NCBI GenBank assembly: GCA_027011095.1
Contig: JALVAQ010000126.1
Coordinates: 1 to 33,055, forward strand
From: Bacteroidales bacterium
Lineage (GTDB): Bacteria > Bacteroidota > Bacteroidia > Bacteroidales > F082
Direction of reading: 5' to 3'
Length of the DNA: 33,055 nucleotides
Shown piece after piece: positions 15,520 to 23,824 of this stretch. Under the pieces are notes generated by a model. It saw nothing but the letters and a program-made list of their open reading frames with translations. It was not told the DNA's origin and did not search any database. A program made the translations under genes and the position numbers. Numbering within the stretch: the first letter of the stretch is position 1; every line of letters begins with the position of its first letter.

Positions 15520-15692
15520 TTATTTTCTGTTTTCATCAAATATTTTTAATACTGACAGCACCGTTCCAACATTTTGTTTTATCTCTTTATCCTCCGACTG
15601 CACCATCTGTTTCAGGTTGTTTTGGCAGAACGGCGACAGTTTTAAATCCCAAAGCAGCACCATGGCTGAGAGGCGAAGATACTCGTTTTTTT
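15520..15692 (-). pseudogene. Duplicated 3' fragment of the small exported protein gene (12102-12578)
   Basis: On the minus strand this reads KNEYLRLSAMVLLWDLKLSP, then FCQNNLKQMVQSEDKEIKQN and VLSVLKIFDENRK, stopping at TAA 15522-15520. It aligns without gaps to 12102-12274 (both 173 bases) with about seven amino-acid differences by eye. The similarity stops abruptly after the run of T at 15685-15692, and the 5' two thirds of the gene, including the signal peptide, are missing. The mild divergence and intact frame suggest a duplication that was later cut, with repeat copy C now in place of the missing part. Confidence 0.88.
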
Positions 15693-15721
15693 GTTTGTTT
15701 TCAATTTTTATTTGAGAGTGT

Positions 15722-15837
15722 ATTGTTGAAGATTGCCAGTCCGGTCAGGCGGGCCTACCCGAGTGCATCATTCAGGCGGGCCTGCCCGAGTGCATCGTTC
15801 AGACGGGCGTTCGGACGGGCAATCTTAAACAATGAAC
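15722..15837. repeat. GC-rich dispersed repeat, copy C, with 27-bp tandem units
   Basis: Outer arms ATTGTTGAAGATTGCC (15722-15737) and GGCAATCTTAAACAAT (15818-15833) match at 15 of 16 positions. Inside are two tandem 27-bp units beginning TCAGGCGGGCCT (15745-15771 and 15772-15798; two differences) plus a partial third (15799-15820). The tail GGCAATCTTAAACAATGAAC is shared with copies A and B. The rest of the gap, 15838-16034, is AT-rich and non-coding and would contain the rnr promoter. Confidence 0.8.
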
Positions 15838-15904
15838 GCCTATGCCTTCTCAAACAAACAATGTTAAGCTATTGTAAATAGTTAAAATAAGTCGAATTGT
15901 TGTG

Positions 15905-15912
15905 TATCTTTG
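15905..15912 (+). promoter_or_regulatory. Possible promoter -7 box for rnr
   Basis: TATCTTTG matches TAnnTTTG and would give a leader of about 115 bases before the rnr ATG. No TTG-type -33 element at the expected distance is seen, so confidence is limited. Confidence 0.35.
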
Positions 15913-16034
15913 TGCCCTGTTAAGATTTAGTTCCCCTCCCTCAAATTTTATTGGCCATAAAACCACCTTGTCCATTGATAATTTGATATTACAAAATCTA
16001 ATTTAATAACCAAAACAACAAAAATTTACAGTTT

Positions 16035-18188
16035 ATGTCATCAAAAAAAAATAAAAGAAAATTTAAAGGCACCCTGCAAGGCGTTATCCTTAGCGAGTTT
16101 GCCGACAATCCGTTTAAAGCACTTAATTACAAACAGGTTTCGTTTAACCTCGGCATCCGCGATAAGGCAACACGCGATATGGTTCGCCGTGTAATTGACC
16201 AACTGTTTGAAAACGGCGATTTAATTGAAGTGAAAAAGGGAAAATTCATGCTTCCCGCCGACAAGCTTAACAAGTTTGCCAACAAACACAAATATATTAC
16301 CGGTACGGTAGAAATGAAAGAAACCGGAAAGGCCTATATTATTTCCGACGAAGGAGGCGACGACATCCTTATTATGCCCAACAACCTTAACCATGCGCTT
16401 AACCGCGACCATGTTAAAGTGCTGATACTTCCCAAACGTAAAGGACGTAAACCCGAAGGCCAGATTGTTGAAATACTGAAAAGAGAAAAAGATACCTGGG
16501 TTGGCATTTTTGAAAAAAGCAAGAACTTTGGCTTTGTGGTACCCGACAGCAAAACCATGCCCTACGACATTTTTATTCCCAAAGAAAAAACAAACCGTGC
16601 CGAAAACGGCCAAAAGGTGCTGGTTAAGCTAACCGAGTGGCCCGAACATTCAAACAACCCCTTTGGCGAAATTGTACAGGTCTTGGGCCGTCCGGGCGAT
16701 AACGATGTGGAGATGCAATCCATTTTATCGGAATATAATTTTCCGCTCTCCTTTCCAAAAGAGGTTGAAAAAGATGCCGACAAAATTAAGTACAGCCTTA
16801 GCAAGGAGGAGCTAAAAAAACGACGTGACTTCAGAGATGTTTTTACCATTACCATCGACCCCTGGGATGCCAAAGATTTTGATGATGCCATCTCCATAAA
16901 AAAACTCAACGAAAACCTTTGGGAGGTGGGTATTCACATTGCCGATGTGTCGAACTACGTTAAGCCGGGCACCGCCCTCGACAAAGAAGCTTACAACCGT
17001 GGAACATCCATCTATTTGGTTGACAGAGTTATTCCCATGCTGCCCGAAAAATTATCAAACGGCGTATGTTCGTTACGGCCCAACGAAGAAAAGCTGACCT
17101 TTTCGGCAGTTTTTAATTTGAATGATAAAGCCGAAGTGCTGTCGCAGTGGTTCGGAAAAACCGTTATCAAATCAAACAGAAGATACACTTACGAGGAGGC
17201 GCAAAAAATTATTGAAACCGGAAAAGGTGATTTTCCCGATGAGATATTAACCCTGCACAAGCTGGCCACCATTATGCGGCAACAGCGTTTTACCAACGGA
17301 GCCATTAATTTTAATACGGTTGAAGTCCGCTTTAAGCTTGATGAAAAAGGAAAACCGATTGAAACCTACATTAAGGAACAAAAAGAGGCCAACCACCTTG
17401 TGGAAGAGTTTATGCTGCTGGCCAACAAAAAAGTGGCCGAGCATGTTGGAAAAACCGCACGGAACAAAAAAGCCAAAACCTTTGTTTACCGTATTCACGA
17501 TGAGCCAAACCCCGAAAAATTGAACACCTTTGTGCAGTTTCTGAAAAAGATGGGGCACCATCTGAACATCAGCAACCGACAGGCTCTGGCACAATCGTAC
17601 AACGAGTTGTTCAATAAAATAAAGGGAAAGGGTGAGGAAAACCTCATCGAAACCATCGCCATCCGTACCATGTCGAAAGCCATCTATTCCACCGATAACA
17701 TTGGCCACTACGGACTGGCATTTCCCTATTACTCGCACTTTACCTCTCCCATTCGCCGTTATCCCGATATGATGGTGCATCGTTTGCTGCAACGCTATCT
17801 CGAAGGCGGCTCTTCGGTTAACAAAGAGGAGTACGAAGAGTACTGCAAACATTCATCGGATATGGAAAAGAGGGCAACGGAGGCCGAGCGCGAATCAATA
17901 AAATACAAACAGGTTGAATTTTTACAGGACAAAGTTGGAAAGGTGTTCGAGGGTGTAATTTCGGGGGTAAGCAAATGGGGGCTTTTTGTTGAGCTGTCGG
18001 TAAGCAAAAGCGAAGGCCTTATTCGTATGCAACAAATGGCAGACGATTTTTATGTGCTTGACGAAGATAACTATCGAATTCTCGGGCGCAACAGCGGTAT
18101 GGTGTATCGCCTTGGTGATAAGGTAAATGTGTTGGTAAAAAAAGTTGACCTCGGACGCAGGCAGCTCGACTTTGAGCTGGTGGATTAG
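16035..18188 (+). CDS. rnr: Ribonuclease R
   Basis: A 717-residue 3'-5' exoribonuclease. Domains in order: N-terminal winged-helix (about 10-75), two cold-shock OB folds (about 83-220, KSKNFGFVVPDSKTMPYDIF), the RNB catalytic domain (about 255-600) and a C-terminal S1 domain (about 632-717, GVISGVSKWGLFVELSV). The catalytic acidic cluster is TIDPWDAKDFDDAIS, giving Asp275, Asp278, Asp281, Asp283 and Asp284, intact for metal binding. IHIADVSNYVKPGTALDKEA and SPIRRYPDMMVHR are further RNB signatures. It degrades structured RNA in mRNA decay and rRNA quality control. Length is somewhat shorter than the E. coli protein because it lacks the long basic tail. It is a single gene, convergent with the permease at 18201. 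Confidence 0.96.
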   Translation: MSSKKNKRKFKGTLQGVILSEFADNPFKALNYKQVSFNLGIRDKATRDMVRRVIDQLFENGDLIEVKKGKFMLPADKLNKFANKHKYITGTVEMKETGKAYIISDEGGDDILIMPNNLNHALNRDHVKVLILPKRKGRKPEGQIVEILKREKDTWVGIFEKSKNFGFVVPDSKTMPYDIFIPKEKTNRAENGQKVLVKLTEWPEHSNNPFGEIVQVLGRPGDNDVEMQSILSEYNFPLSFPKEVEKDADKIKYSLSKEELKKRRDFRDVFTITIDPWDAKDFDDAISIKKLNENLWEVGIHIADVSNYVKPGTALDKEAYNRGTSIYLVDRVIPMLPEKLSNGVCSLRPNEEKLTFSAVFNLNDKAEVLSQWFGKTVIKSNRRYTYEEAQKIIETGKGDFPDEILTLHKLATIMRQQRFTNGAINFNTVEVRFKLDEKGKPIETYIKEQKEANHLVEEFMLLANKKVAEHVGKTARNKKAKTFVYRIHDEPNPEKLNTFVQFLKKMGHHLNISNRQALAQSYNELFNKIKGKGEENLIETIAIRTMSKAIYSTDNIGHYGLAFPYYSHFTSPIRRYPDMMVHRLLQRYLEGGSSVNKEEYEEYCKHSSDMEKRATEAERESIKYKQVEFLQDKVGKVFEGVISGVSKWGLFVELSVSKSEGLIRMQQMADDFYVLDEDNYRILGRNSGMVYRLGDKVNVLVKKVDLGRRQLDFELVD

Positions 18189-18200
18189 GGAGCAGATGTT

Positions 18201-19442
18201 TTAAAAACTCGACCGCATGGCTTCCACCGGATCAAGGCGTGAAGCCGCCCATGACGGAATAAACCCCGACAGAAACCCGATAAAGGCCGATACCGTCAGT
18301 CCCAGCATAATGTTTTTTATTGAAAGCACCATGGCAAAGTCGAAGGCGTTGCTGACAATCAGGGTTAAAATAAACACCAACAGCAATCCTACAAGGCCTC
18401 CCATCAGCGAAAGAAAAACAGCTTCAAACAGAAACTGCATCAGAATAAAATATTTTTTGGCGCCAAGTGCTTTTTGAATACCGATTTGGTTGGTTCGCTC
18501 CTTTACCGATACAAACATAATATTGGCAATACCAAACCCTCCCACCAACAGCGAAAACCCACCGATAATCCAACCTGCTATGCCAATAATGGCAAACAGC
18601 TGGTCGAAACCTTTTGAAATAATATCGGTTTGATTAATGGCAAAATTATCATCCGCTGCCGGCTTTAGCTTTCTGATTGAACGCATAATACCCGTAAGCT
18701 CATCCTTCATCTCATCAATACTAACATTGGGTTTGGCTTTTACAATAATGGTAGCGCCAATATGCCGGTAATCAATCAGGTTTTTGGCAAACGCTGCCGG
18801 AACATATACCAGCTTGTCGGGCGAATTGCCAAAAACATCATCGCCCTTGCGTTTAATCACACCAATTACCATTAGTTTCCGGCCAAAAATTTTTACTTTT
18901 TTTCCAACCACATCCAAATTACCAAAAAGGCCGGTGGCAATATCATACCCTAAAATGGCCACATTCCGGCCGCTAAACGATTCCTGATCGGTAAAATACC
19001 GGCCTTCACCAATGTCGATGGGCATAACTTTAATAAAGTCGTGCGATACCGCCTGTATCCTTGTATCTTCAACCACATTGTTACGATAATACACATTACG
19101 CGAAACGCTGAACATAAAAGCGGCCTTATCAATTGTATTGCTGCGCTTTGTAAGCTGTTTCATTTCGCGAAGTCGAGGTTCGGGCCGCTGCCAGTATTTC
19201 CACCAGGGATAGTCGCCACCCATCGCCCACGGCCACTTTTGAATAAACAAAACATCGTTACCCAACGAGTTAATTTCGGTTTTAATGGAATCCTGCAAAC
19301 TGTCGAAAACAGTAAATACCGCAATAATTGAAAATATCCCGATGGTGATACCCAACAACGACAAAATAGTCCGAACCTTATTGACCACCAACGAACTGAT
19401 GGCAAATAAAAGGCTTTCGTGTATTAATTTTAATATTATCAC
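18201..19442 (-). CDS. MacB/FtsX-type ABC transporter permease
   Basis: A 413-residue permease with one N-terminal membrane helix (about 18-42, VNKVRTILSLLGITIGIFSI), a large periplasmic MacB-PCD-like domain (about 50-260) and three C-terminal helices of the FtsX type (about 285-405), including the signature VKERTNQIGIQKALGAKKY and the end SGFIPSWAASRLDPVEAMRS. Such proteins work by mechanotransmission to export lipids, peptides or lipoproteins, with a separate ATPase. No ATP-binding partner gene lies in the window, so its partner must be elsewhere; the next gene upstream is the divergent purH. The stop is 12 bases from the convergent rnr stop. Confidence 0.92.
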   Translation of the reverse strand: MIILKLIHESLLFAISSLVVNKVRTILSLLGITIGIFSIIAVFTVFDSLQDSIKTEINSLGNDVLFIQKWPWAMGGDYPWWKYWQRPEPRLREMKQLTKRSNTIDKAAFMFSVSRNVYYRNNVVEDTRIQAVSHDFIKVMPIDIGEGRYFTDQESFSGRNVAILGYDIATGLFGNLDVVGKKVKIFGRKLMVIGVIKRKGDDVFGNSPDKLVYVPAAFAKNLIDYRHIGATIIVKAKPNVSIDEMKDELTGIMRSIRKLKPAADDNFAINQTDIISKGFDQLFAIIGIAGWIIGGFSLLVGGFGIANIMFVSVKERTNQIGIQKALGAKKYFILMQFLFEAVFLSLMGGLVGLLLVFILTLIVSNAFDFAMVLSIKNIMLGLTVSAFIGFLSGFIPSWAASRLDPVEAMRSSF

Positions 19443-19598
19443 TATGTCAATGGTTATAAATCGTAAACAAATATTTGTATTTCGATTTTTTTCGTTAAAA
19501 ATTATTGTAAAAGTATAATAACTTTTGATTAAAACTTGTTATTTTGCAAAACCATTTGAGGATTGGGGTTTTTGTCTCACTTTTAATAATTTACCAAA

Positions 19599-21113
19599 TT
19601 GAAAAAGATTAAATCGGCGCTGATTTCAGTTTTTTACAAAGAGGGCCTTGAGCCAATAGTTAAAAAACTAAAGCAATTGGGTGTTAACATCTATTCCACG
19701 GGGGGCACTCAAAGCTTTATTGAGTCGCTGGATATTCCGGTTACATCGGTTGAGTCGCTTACCGATTACCCTGCCATTTTGGGAGGAAGGGTAAAAACAT
19801 TGCATCCAAAAGTTTTCGGAGGTATTTTGTCACGTCGCGAAAACAGTGATGATGCCGCCCAGCTTGCAAAATATGATATTCCGGAGTTTGATTTGGTAAT
19901 TGTTGACCTTTATCCTTTTGAAGAGACGCTGGCAAAAACCACCGACGAAAATGAGATAATCGAAAAAATCGACATTGGAGGCATCAGCCTTATCAGAGCT
20001 GCCGCCAAAAATTACCGCGATGTGTTGGTGGTTCCTTCGTCAACATTTTATCCGCAATTAATTGATTTGTTGGAATCCAAAAACGGATCGTCCGATTTGA
20101 ATGACCGTAAATGGTTTGCCGCACAGGCCTTTAACATAAGCTCGCACTACGATACCTGTATTTTTAACTGGATGAATCCCGGCGACATTAAAACTTTTAA
20201 AGCAAGCCAAACGGGAGCCGTTGTTTTACGCTATGGCGAAAATCCACATCAGCAAGGCATTTTTTACGGTAATATGGAAGCTGTTTTTGAACAACTTCAC
20301 GGCAAAGCCATTTCGTATAACAATCTGGTTGACCTCGAAGCAGCCATCAACCTGATTGAAGATTTTGACGAAACCACTTTCGCCGTTATCAAACATACCA
20401 ACGCCTGTGGATTGGCATCGCGCGATACTTTGGTACAGGCATGGAAAGATGCCCTTGCCGGCGACCCCGTTTCGGCCTTCGGCGGTGTGCTGGCAACCAA
20501 CCGCATTGTTGACAAGGCCACTGCAACCGAGATTAACAAAATATTTTTTGAAATTATTATTGCTCCCGGATATGAAGAGGATGCGTTGGAAATATTAAAA
20601 TCGAAAAAGAACAGAATTATCCTGAAAAAACAATCCTTCCGGTTTCCCGGCAAGCAGTTTAAAACACTGTTAAACGGTGTAATATTACAGGATAAGGATT
20701 TAAAAACCGAAACCGCCAACGACTTAAAGGTGGTTACCAAAACAGCTCCCGGAGCAGCCGAAACCGACGATTTGTTGTTTGCCAACAAGCTTGCCAAGCA
20801 CACCAAATCGAACACCATTGTTTTGGCAAAAAACAAACAGTTGGTAGGTTCGGGTACAGGCCAAACCTCGCGAGTTGACGCTTTAAAACATGCCATTGAA
20901 AAGGCAAAGAATTTTAACCTACCTTTGGAGGGCGCTGTAATGGCTTCCGATGCCTTTTTTCCGTTTGCCGATTCGGTGGAAATAGCACATAAAGCAGGCA
21001 TAAAATCGGTAATACAGCCGGGAGGTTCCATTCGCGATAAAGACTCAATCGAATATTGTAACAATCATGGTGTTTCGATGGTTTTTACCGGAATCAGACA
21101 TTTTAAACATTAA
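19599..21113 (+). CDS. purH: Bifunctional purine biosynthesis protein PurH (AICAR formyltransferase / IMP cyclohydrolase)
   Basis: A 504-residue enzyme performing the last two steps of IMP synthesis. The N-terminal MGS-like IMP cyclohydrolase domain (about 1-145) shows IYSTGGTQSFIE and GGRVKTLHPKVFGGIL; the AICAR transformylase domain (about 150-504) shows LRYGENPHQQG, SYNNLVDLEAA, the catalytic KHTNACG, DPVSAFGGVLATNR and SGTGQTSRVDAL. The start is TTG at 19599: a stop codon lies four codons upstream and the conserved sequence begins at once with KKIKSALISVF. It heads the purH-mreBCD cluster, with 21 bases to mreB, an order that I know as conserved in Bacteroidales. Confidence 0.96.
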   Translation: MKKIKSALISVFYKEGLEPIVKKLKQLGVNIYSTGGTQSFIESLDIPVTSVESLTDYPAILGGRVKTLHPKVFGGILSRRENSDDAAQLAKYDIPEFDLVIVDLYPFEETLAKTTDENEIIEKIDIGGISLIRAAAKNYRDVLVVPSSTFYPQLIDLLESKNGSSDLNDRKWFAAQAFNISSHYDTCIFNWMNPGDIKTFKASQTGAVVLRYGENPHQQGIFYGNMEAVFEQLHGKAISYNNLVDLEAAINLIEDFDETTFAVIKHTNACGLASRDTLVQAWKDALAGDPVSAFGGVLATNRIVDKATATEINKIFFEIIIAPGYEEDALEILKSKKNRIILKKQSFRFPGKQFKTLLNGVILQDKDLKTETANDLKVVTKTAPGAAETDDLLFANKLAKHTKSNTIVLAKNKQLVGSGTGQTSRVDALKHAIEKAKNFNLPLEGAVMASDAFFPFADSVEIAHKAGIKSVIQPGGSIRDKDSIEYCNNHGVSMVFTGIRHFKH

Positions 21114-21134
21114 GAATTTAAGGAGAAAAAATAT

Positions 21135-22157
21135 ATGGGTTTATTTTCATTTTTATCAAAAGAGATTGCCATTGACCTGGGAACGGCCAACACCATCATC
21201 ATGTACAACGATAAAGTGGTGGTTGACGAGCCTTCCATTGTTGCCATTGAACGCAGCTCGGGAAAAATTATTGCCGTTGGCAAACGCGCCATGATGATGC
21301 ATGGTAAAACACACGAAAACATTAAAACCATCCGTCCGTTGCGCGATGGCGTAATAGCCGATTTCCAGTCGTCAGAGTATATGATTCGCGAGATGATAAG
21401 AATGATTGGTATCAAAAACAGCCTGTTTCAGCCTGCACTTAAAATGGTTATTTGTATTCCTTCGGGAATTACCGAAGTGGAAGAGCGCGCCGTTAAAGAT
21501 TCGGCCGAGCAGGCAGGAGCCAAAGAAATCCGCCTGATACACGAACCCATGGCCGCAGCAATTGGCATTGGTATTGATGTGCTCGAACCCACCGGAAACA
21601 TGATTATCGACATTGGTGGCGGCACTTCCGAAATTGCAGTTATTGCTTTAGGTGGAATTGTCAACAACAAATCCATTCGTATTGCCGGCGACGATTTTAA
21701 TGCCGACATTAAAGAGTATATGCGGAAACAGCATAACATTTCCATTGGCGACCGCACCTCCGAACGCATTAAAATTGAAGTGGGTGCCGCCATTACCGAA
21801 CTGGACAATCCTCCCGACGAATATGCCGTTCATGGCCGCGATTTGCTCACCGGTATTCCGCGCGAAATAAAAGTGAATTACAAGGAAATTGCCGCCTGTC
21901 TCGATAAATCCATTTCAAAAATTGAAACGGCGGTTTTACAGGCACTCGAATTAACCCCGCCCGAACTTTCCGCCGACATTTATCGTACCGGAATTTATCT
22001 CGCCGGTGGCGGCTCACTGCTCAGAGGCCTCGACAAACGAATTCAGGCAAAGGTTAAACTGCCCATTCATGTTGCTGAAGACCCGTTGCGCGCCGTTGCC
22101 CGTGGAACCGGCATCGCCTTAAAAAACTTCGAGAAGTTTACATTCCTTATCAAATAA
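21135..22157 (+). CDS. mreB: Rod-shape-determining actin homologue MreB
   Basis: A 340-residue bacterial actin. ATP-binding motifs are visible: phosphate 1 AIDLGTANTIIMYNDK (residues 11-26), phosphate 2 IIDIGGGTSEIAVIALGG (about 157-174) and the adenosine region GIYLAGGGSLLRGLD near 285. It polymerises under the inner membrane and positions peptidoglycan synthesis. A ribosome binding site AAGGAG (21119-21124) sits 10 bases before the ATG, the best one in this cluster. It is followed by mreC after 12 bases. Length is normal for the family. Confidence 0.97.
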   Translation: MGLFSFLSKEIAIDLGTANTIIMYNDKVVVDEPSIVAIERSSGKIIAVGKRAMMMHGKTHENIKTIRPLRDGVIADFQSSEYMIREMIRMIGIKNSLFQPALKMVICIPSGITEVEERAVKDSAEQAGAKEIRLIHEPMAAAIGIGIDVLEPTGNMIIDIGGGTSEIAVIALGGIVNNKSIRIAGDDFNADIKEYMRKQHNISIGDRTSERIKIEVGAAITELDNPPDEYAVHGRDLLTGIPREIKVNYKEIAACLDKSISKIETAVLQALELTPPELSADIYRTGIYLAGGGSLLRGLDKRIQAKVKLPIHVAEDPLRAVARGTGIALKNFEKFTFLIK

Positions 22158-22169
22158 GGATGGCTCACC

Positions 22170-22982
22170 ATGCAAAATCTGCTGCTTTTTATTCGAAAAC
22201 ACTGGTTTGTTGTTTTGTTTCTTTTGCTGGAAACCGGCTCTTTTGTTATGGTAGCAAACAGCTACTCCTACCATCGATCACTGGCTTTTAATACGGTAAA
22301 CGATTTTACAGGAGGGGTTTTTTCAGCTTTTGCAAACATTACCGATTATTTTGCCCTTAAACCGGCCAACGAAAAGCTGCAAAAGCAAAATGCCGAACTT
22401 CTTAACAGCTGCCCCGGCTCCTTTTTAACCACCGATACCGGATTTATTTATAAGGATACCCTTTATAAATATGTCCCCGGCCATGTGGTAAGTATCTCTG
22501 TTAACCACCCATCAAACTATATAATGATTAATAAGGGAAGCCTACATGGCATTAAAAAAGAGATGGGTGTAATTTCAGGTAGCGGAGTGGCCGGTATAAT
22601 TATCGGTGTTTCAGAACACTATTCGCTTGCCATGTCGTTGTTGCACCACAATACCCGAATAAGTGGCCGGATAAAAAAGAATGGCATGCTGGTAAACATA
22701 ATTTGGGATACCGGCGATTACCGGTTTGGGAACATACAGGATGTGCCTTCGCATGTGGAACTTTATCCGGGCGATACCATCGTTACAAGCGGTAAATCAA
22801 TGATTTTCCCCGAAGGGTTGGTAATAGGTTTTGTTGAAAGCAGTACCGAAAACCCCAATATCGATTTTAAAAAAGGCATCATCCGCTTTGCCACCGATTT
22901 TAAACGCCTGCAGGATGTTTATATCATCGAAAACCTGATGAAAGAAGAGCAAAAAAAATTATTAAAGCAAAACGATGAATAG
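22170..22982 (+). CDS. mreC: Rod-shape-determining protein MreC
   Basis: A 270-residue bitopic inner-membrane protein. A membrane helix spans about 11-29 (HWFVVLFLLLETGSFVMVAN), followed by a helical linker (about 60-80, ANEKLQKQNAELLNS) and the periplasmic beta-barrel domain (about 95-250), with INKGSLHGIKKEMGVISGSG and the late GDTIVTSGKSMIFPEGLVIG, both typical of MreC. It links MreB to the periplasmic cell-wall machinery. The stop overlaps the start of mreD by eight bases, so translation is probably coupled. Confidence 0.95.
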   Translation: MQNLLLFIRKHWFVVLFLLLETGSFVMVANSYSYHRSLAFNTVNDFTGGVFSAFANITDYFALKPANEKLQKQNAELLNSCPGSFLTTDTGFIYKDTLYKYVPGHVVSISVNHPSNYIMINKGSLHGIKKEMGVISGSGVAGIIIGVSEHYSLAMSLLHHNTRISGRIKKNGMLVNIIWDTGDYRFGNIQDVPSHVELYPGDTIVTSGKSMIFPEGLVIGFVESSTENPNIDFKKGIIRFATDFKRLQDVYIIENLMKEEQKKLLKQNDE

Positions 22983-23493
22983 CAGATTGGTAAAAAACAG
23001 CATACGGTTTATTTTGCTTGTGCTATTGCAGGTACTGCTTTTTAGCAACATGCACCTGTGGGGATATGTTACCTTGTATCCTTACCTGTTGTTTTTGCTG
23101 CTGTTGCGTTACGATATTAATAAAACCAATTTACTGCTGATAGGATTTTTTACCGGCCTTACCATCGACTTTTTTCAAAACACCCTGGGGATGCAGGCTG
23201 CCGCTTCAACGCTTTTGGTTTTTGCCCGGCCGGCAGTTTTAAATTTCTACTTTAAAAAGATGGAGTTTGCTCCACGCGAAGAACCCGGCATCAGCAAACT
23301 GGGATTTACAGGCTTTTTAAAGTACGCAACCACCCTTGTTTTCATTCACAATCTGCTGCTATTTTTCCTCGAAGCTTTTTCGTTTCACAACTTTTTTGCA
23401 ACCCTCGAACGGATTTTGATAAACACTGTTTCTACGGTCATTCTTATTATGATTTTGGAGATGCTGTTAAGTAAAAAGAAAAAAGGTTTGTAA
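22975..23493 (+). CDS. mreD: Rod-shape-determining protein MreD
   Basis: A 172-residue polytopic membrane protein with about five hydrophobic segments (for example IRFILLVLLQVLLFSNMHLW and YPYLLFLLLLRYDINKTNLL), the MreD pattern GFFTGLTIDFFQNTLGMQAA and a basic end KKKKGL. It completes the mreBCD set. In related Bacteroidales the next genes are mrdA (PBP2) and rodA, but nothing coding follows here for 619 bases. No terminator is evident after its stop. Confidence 0.93.
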   Translation: MNSRLVKNSIRFILLVLLQVLLFSNMHLWGYVTLYPYLLFLLLLRYDINKTNLLLIGFFTGLTIDFFQNTLGMQAAASTLLVFARPAVLNFYFKKMEFAPREEPGISKLGFTGFLKYATTLVFIHNLLLFFLEAFSFHNFFATLERILINTVSTVILIMILEMLLSKKKKGL

Positions 23494-23677
23494 ACTTTTG
23501 TCTGCCCGGATAAATAACCCTTGCACCACAGCAACCAAAAAGTAGTAAGCCTCTATACCAACGGAATAAAAAGCTATATATCCTTACATCCAGGTGTTCG
23601 GTGTCACGCTTCGACTCCGCTATTAATAACAATATCCCAATTTGGGATACATCGATTAATTAGTGTATATTTATAGA
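23494..23677. repeat. Gene-free stretch after mreD with a half REP-like copy and an operator-like palindrome
   Basis: GTCACGCTTCGACTCCGCT (23603-23621) matches 16 of 19 bases of the right half of the palindromic element at 603-621, so it is a degenerate half copy. A perfect 8-bp palindrome TATCCCAA-T-TTGGGATA lies at 23633-23649, 28 bases before the broken HigB-type ORF, where an antitoxin operator would be expected. Nothing else is recognisable. Confidence 0.6.
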
Positions 23678-23824
23678 ATGAGAATCATTGCGTTTAGAAC
23701 AATAAACGAGTTCTTTGAAAAGCCGGAATATTCAGATTCCGAGGTTTCATTGAGAGCCTGGTATCATGATGCTACAACAAATAATATAGTGTTTGCCTCA
23801 ATTAGTATAAAATATCAACGATGA
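23678..23824 (+). pseudogene. Truncated HigB-type toxin
   Basis: A 48-codon ORF too short for the track. It begins MRIIAFRTINEFFEKPEYSD and SLRAWYHDATT, which matches the N-terminal third of HigB-family (RelE fold) mRNA interferase toxins, whose consensus I recall as MRIIAxxTLxEFWEKxPxxxxxLxxWYxxV. The second half (normally with an RVVFNIxGNxYRL core and an IRFIGTHxEYD end) is missing; the frame runs into NNIVFASISIKYQR and stops. No HigA-type antitoxin gene follows. It is therefore a decayed toxin gene. Confidence 0.65.

Noticed and set aside
15745-15820. Possible CRISPR-like array
   Set aside because: The 27-bp units are directly tandem with no spacers, and there are no cas genes in the window.
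17247-17852. 201-residue ORF antisense to rnr
   Set aside because: Shadow of the RNB domain; Phe/Val/Gly-rich composition typical of reverse-strand artefacts.
19520-19548. purH promoter with TTTTG and TTATTTTGC
   Set aside because: The spacing between the two blocks is only about 12 bases and the -7 box is imperfect, so I do not call it.
20297-21064. 255-residue ORF antisense to purH
   Set aside because: It mirrors the purH codons in the opposite frame, has low-complexity Ser/Ala composition and matches no family; purH is unambiguous.
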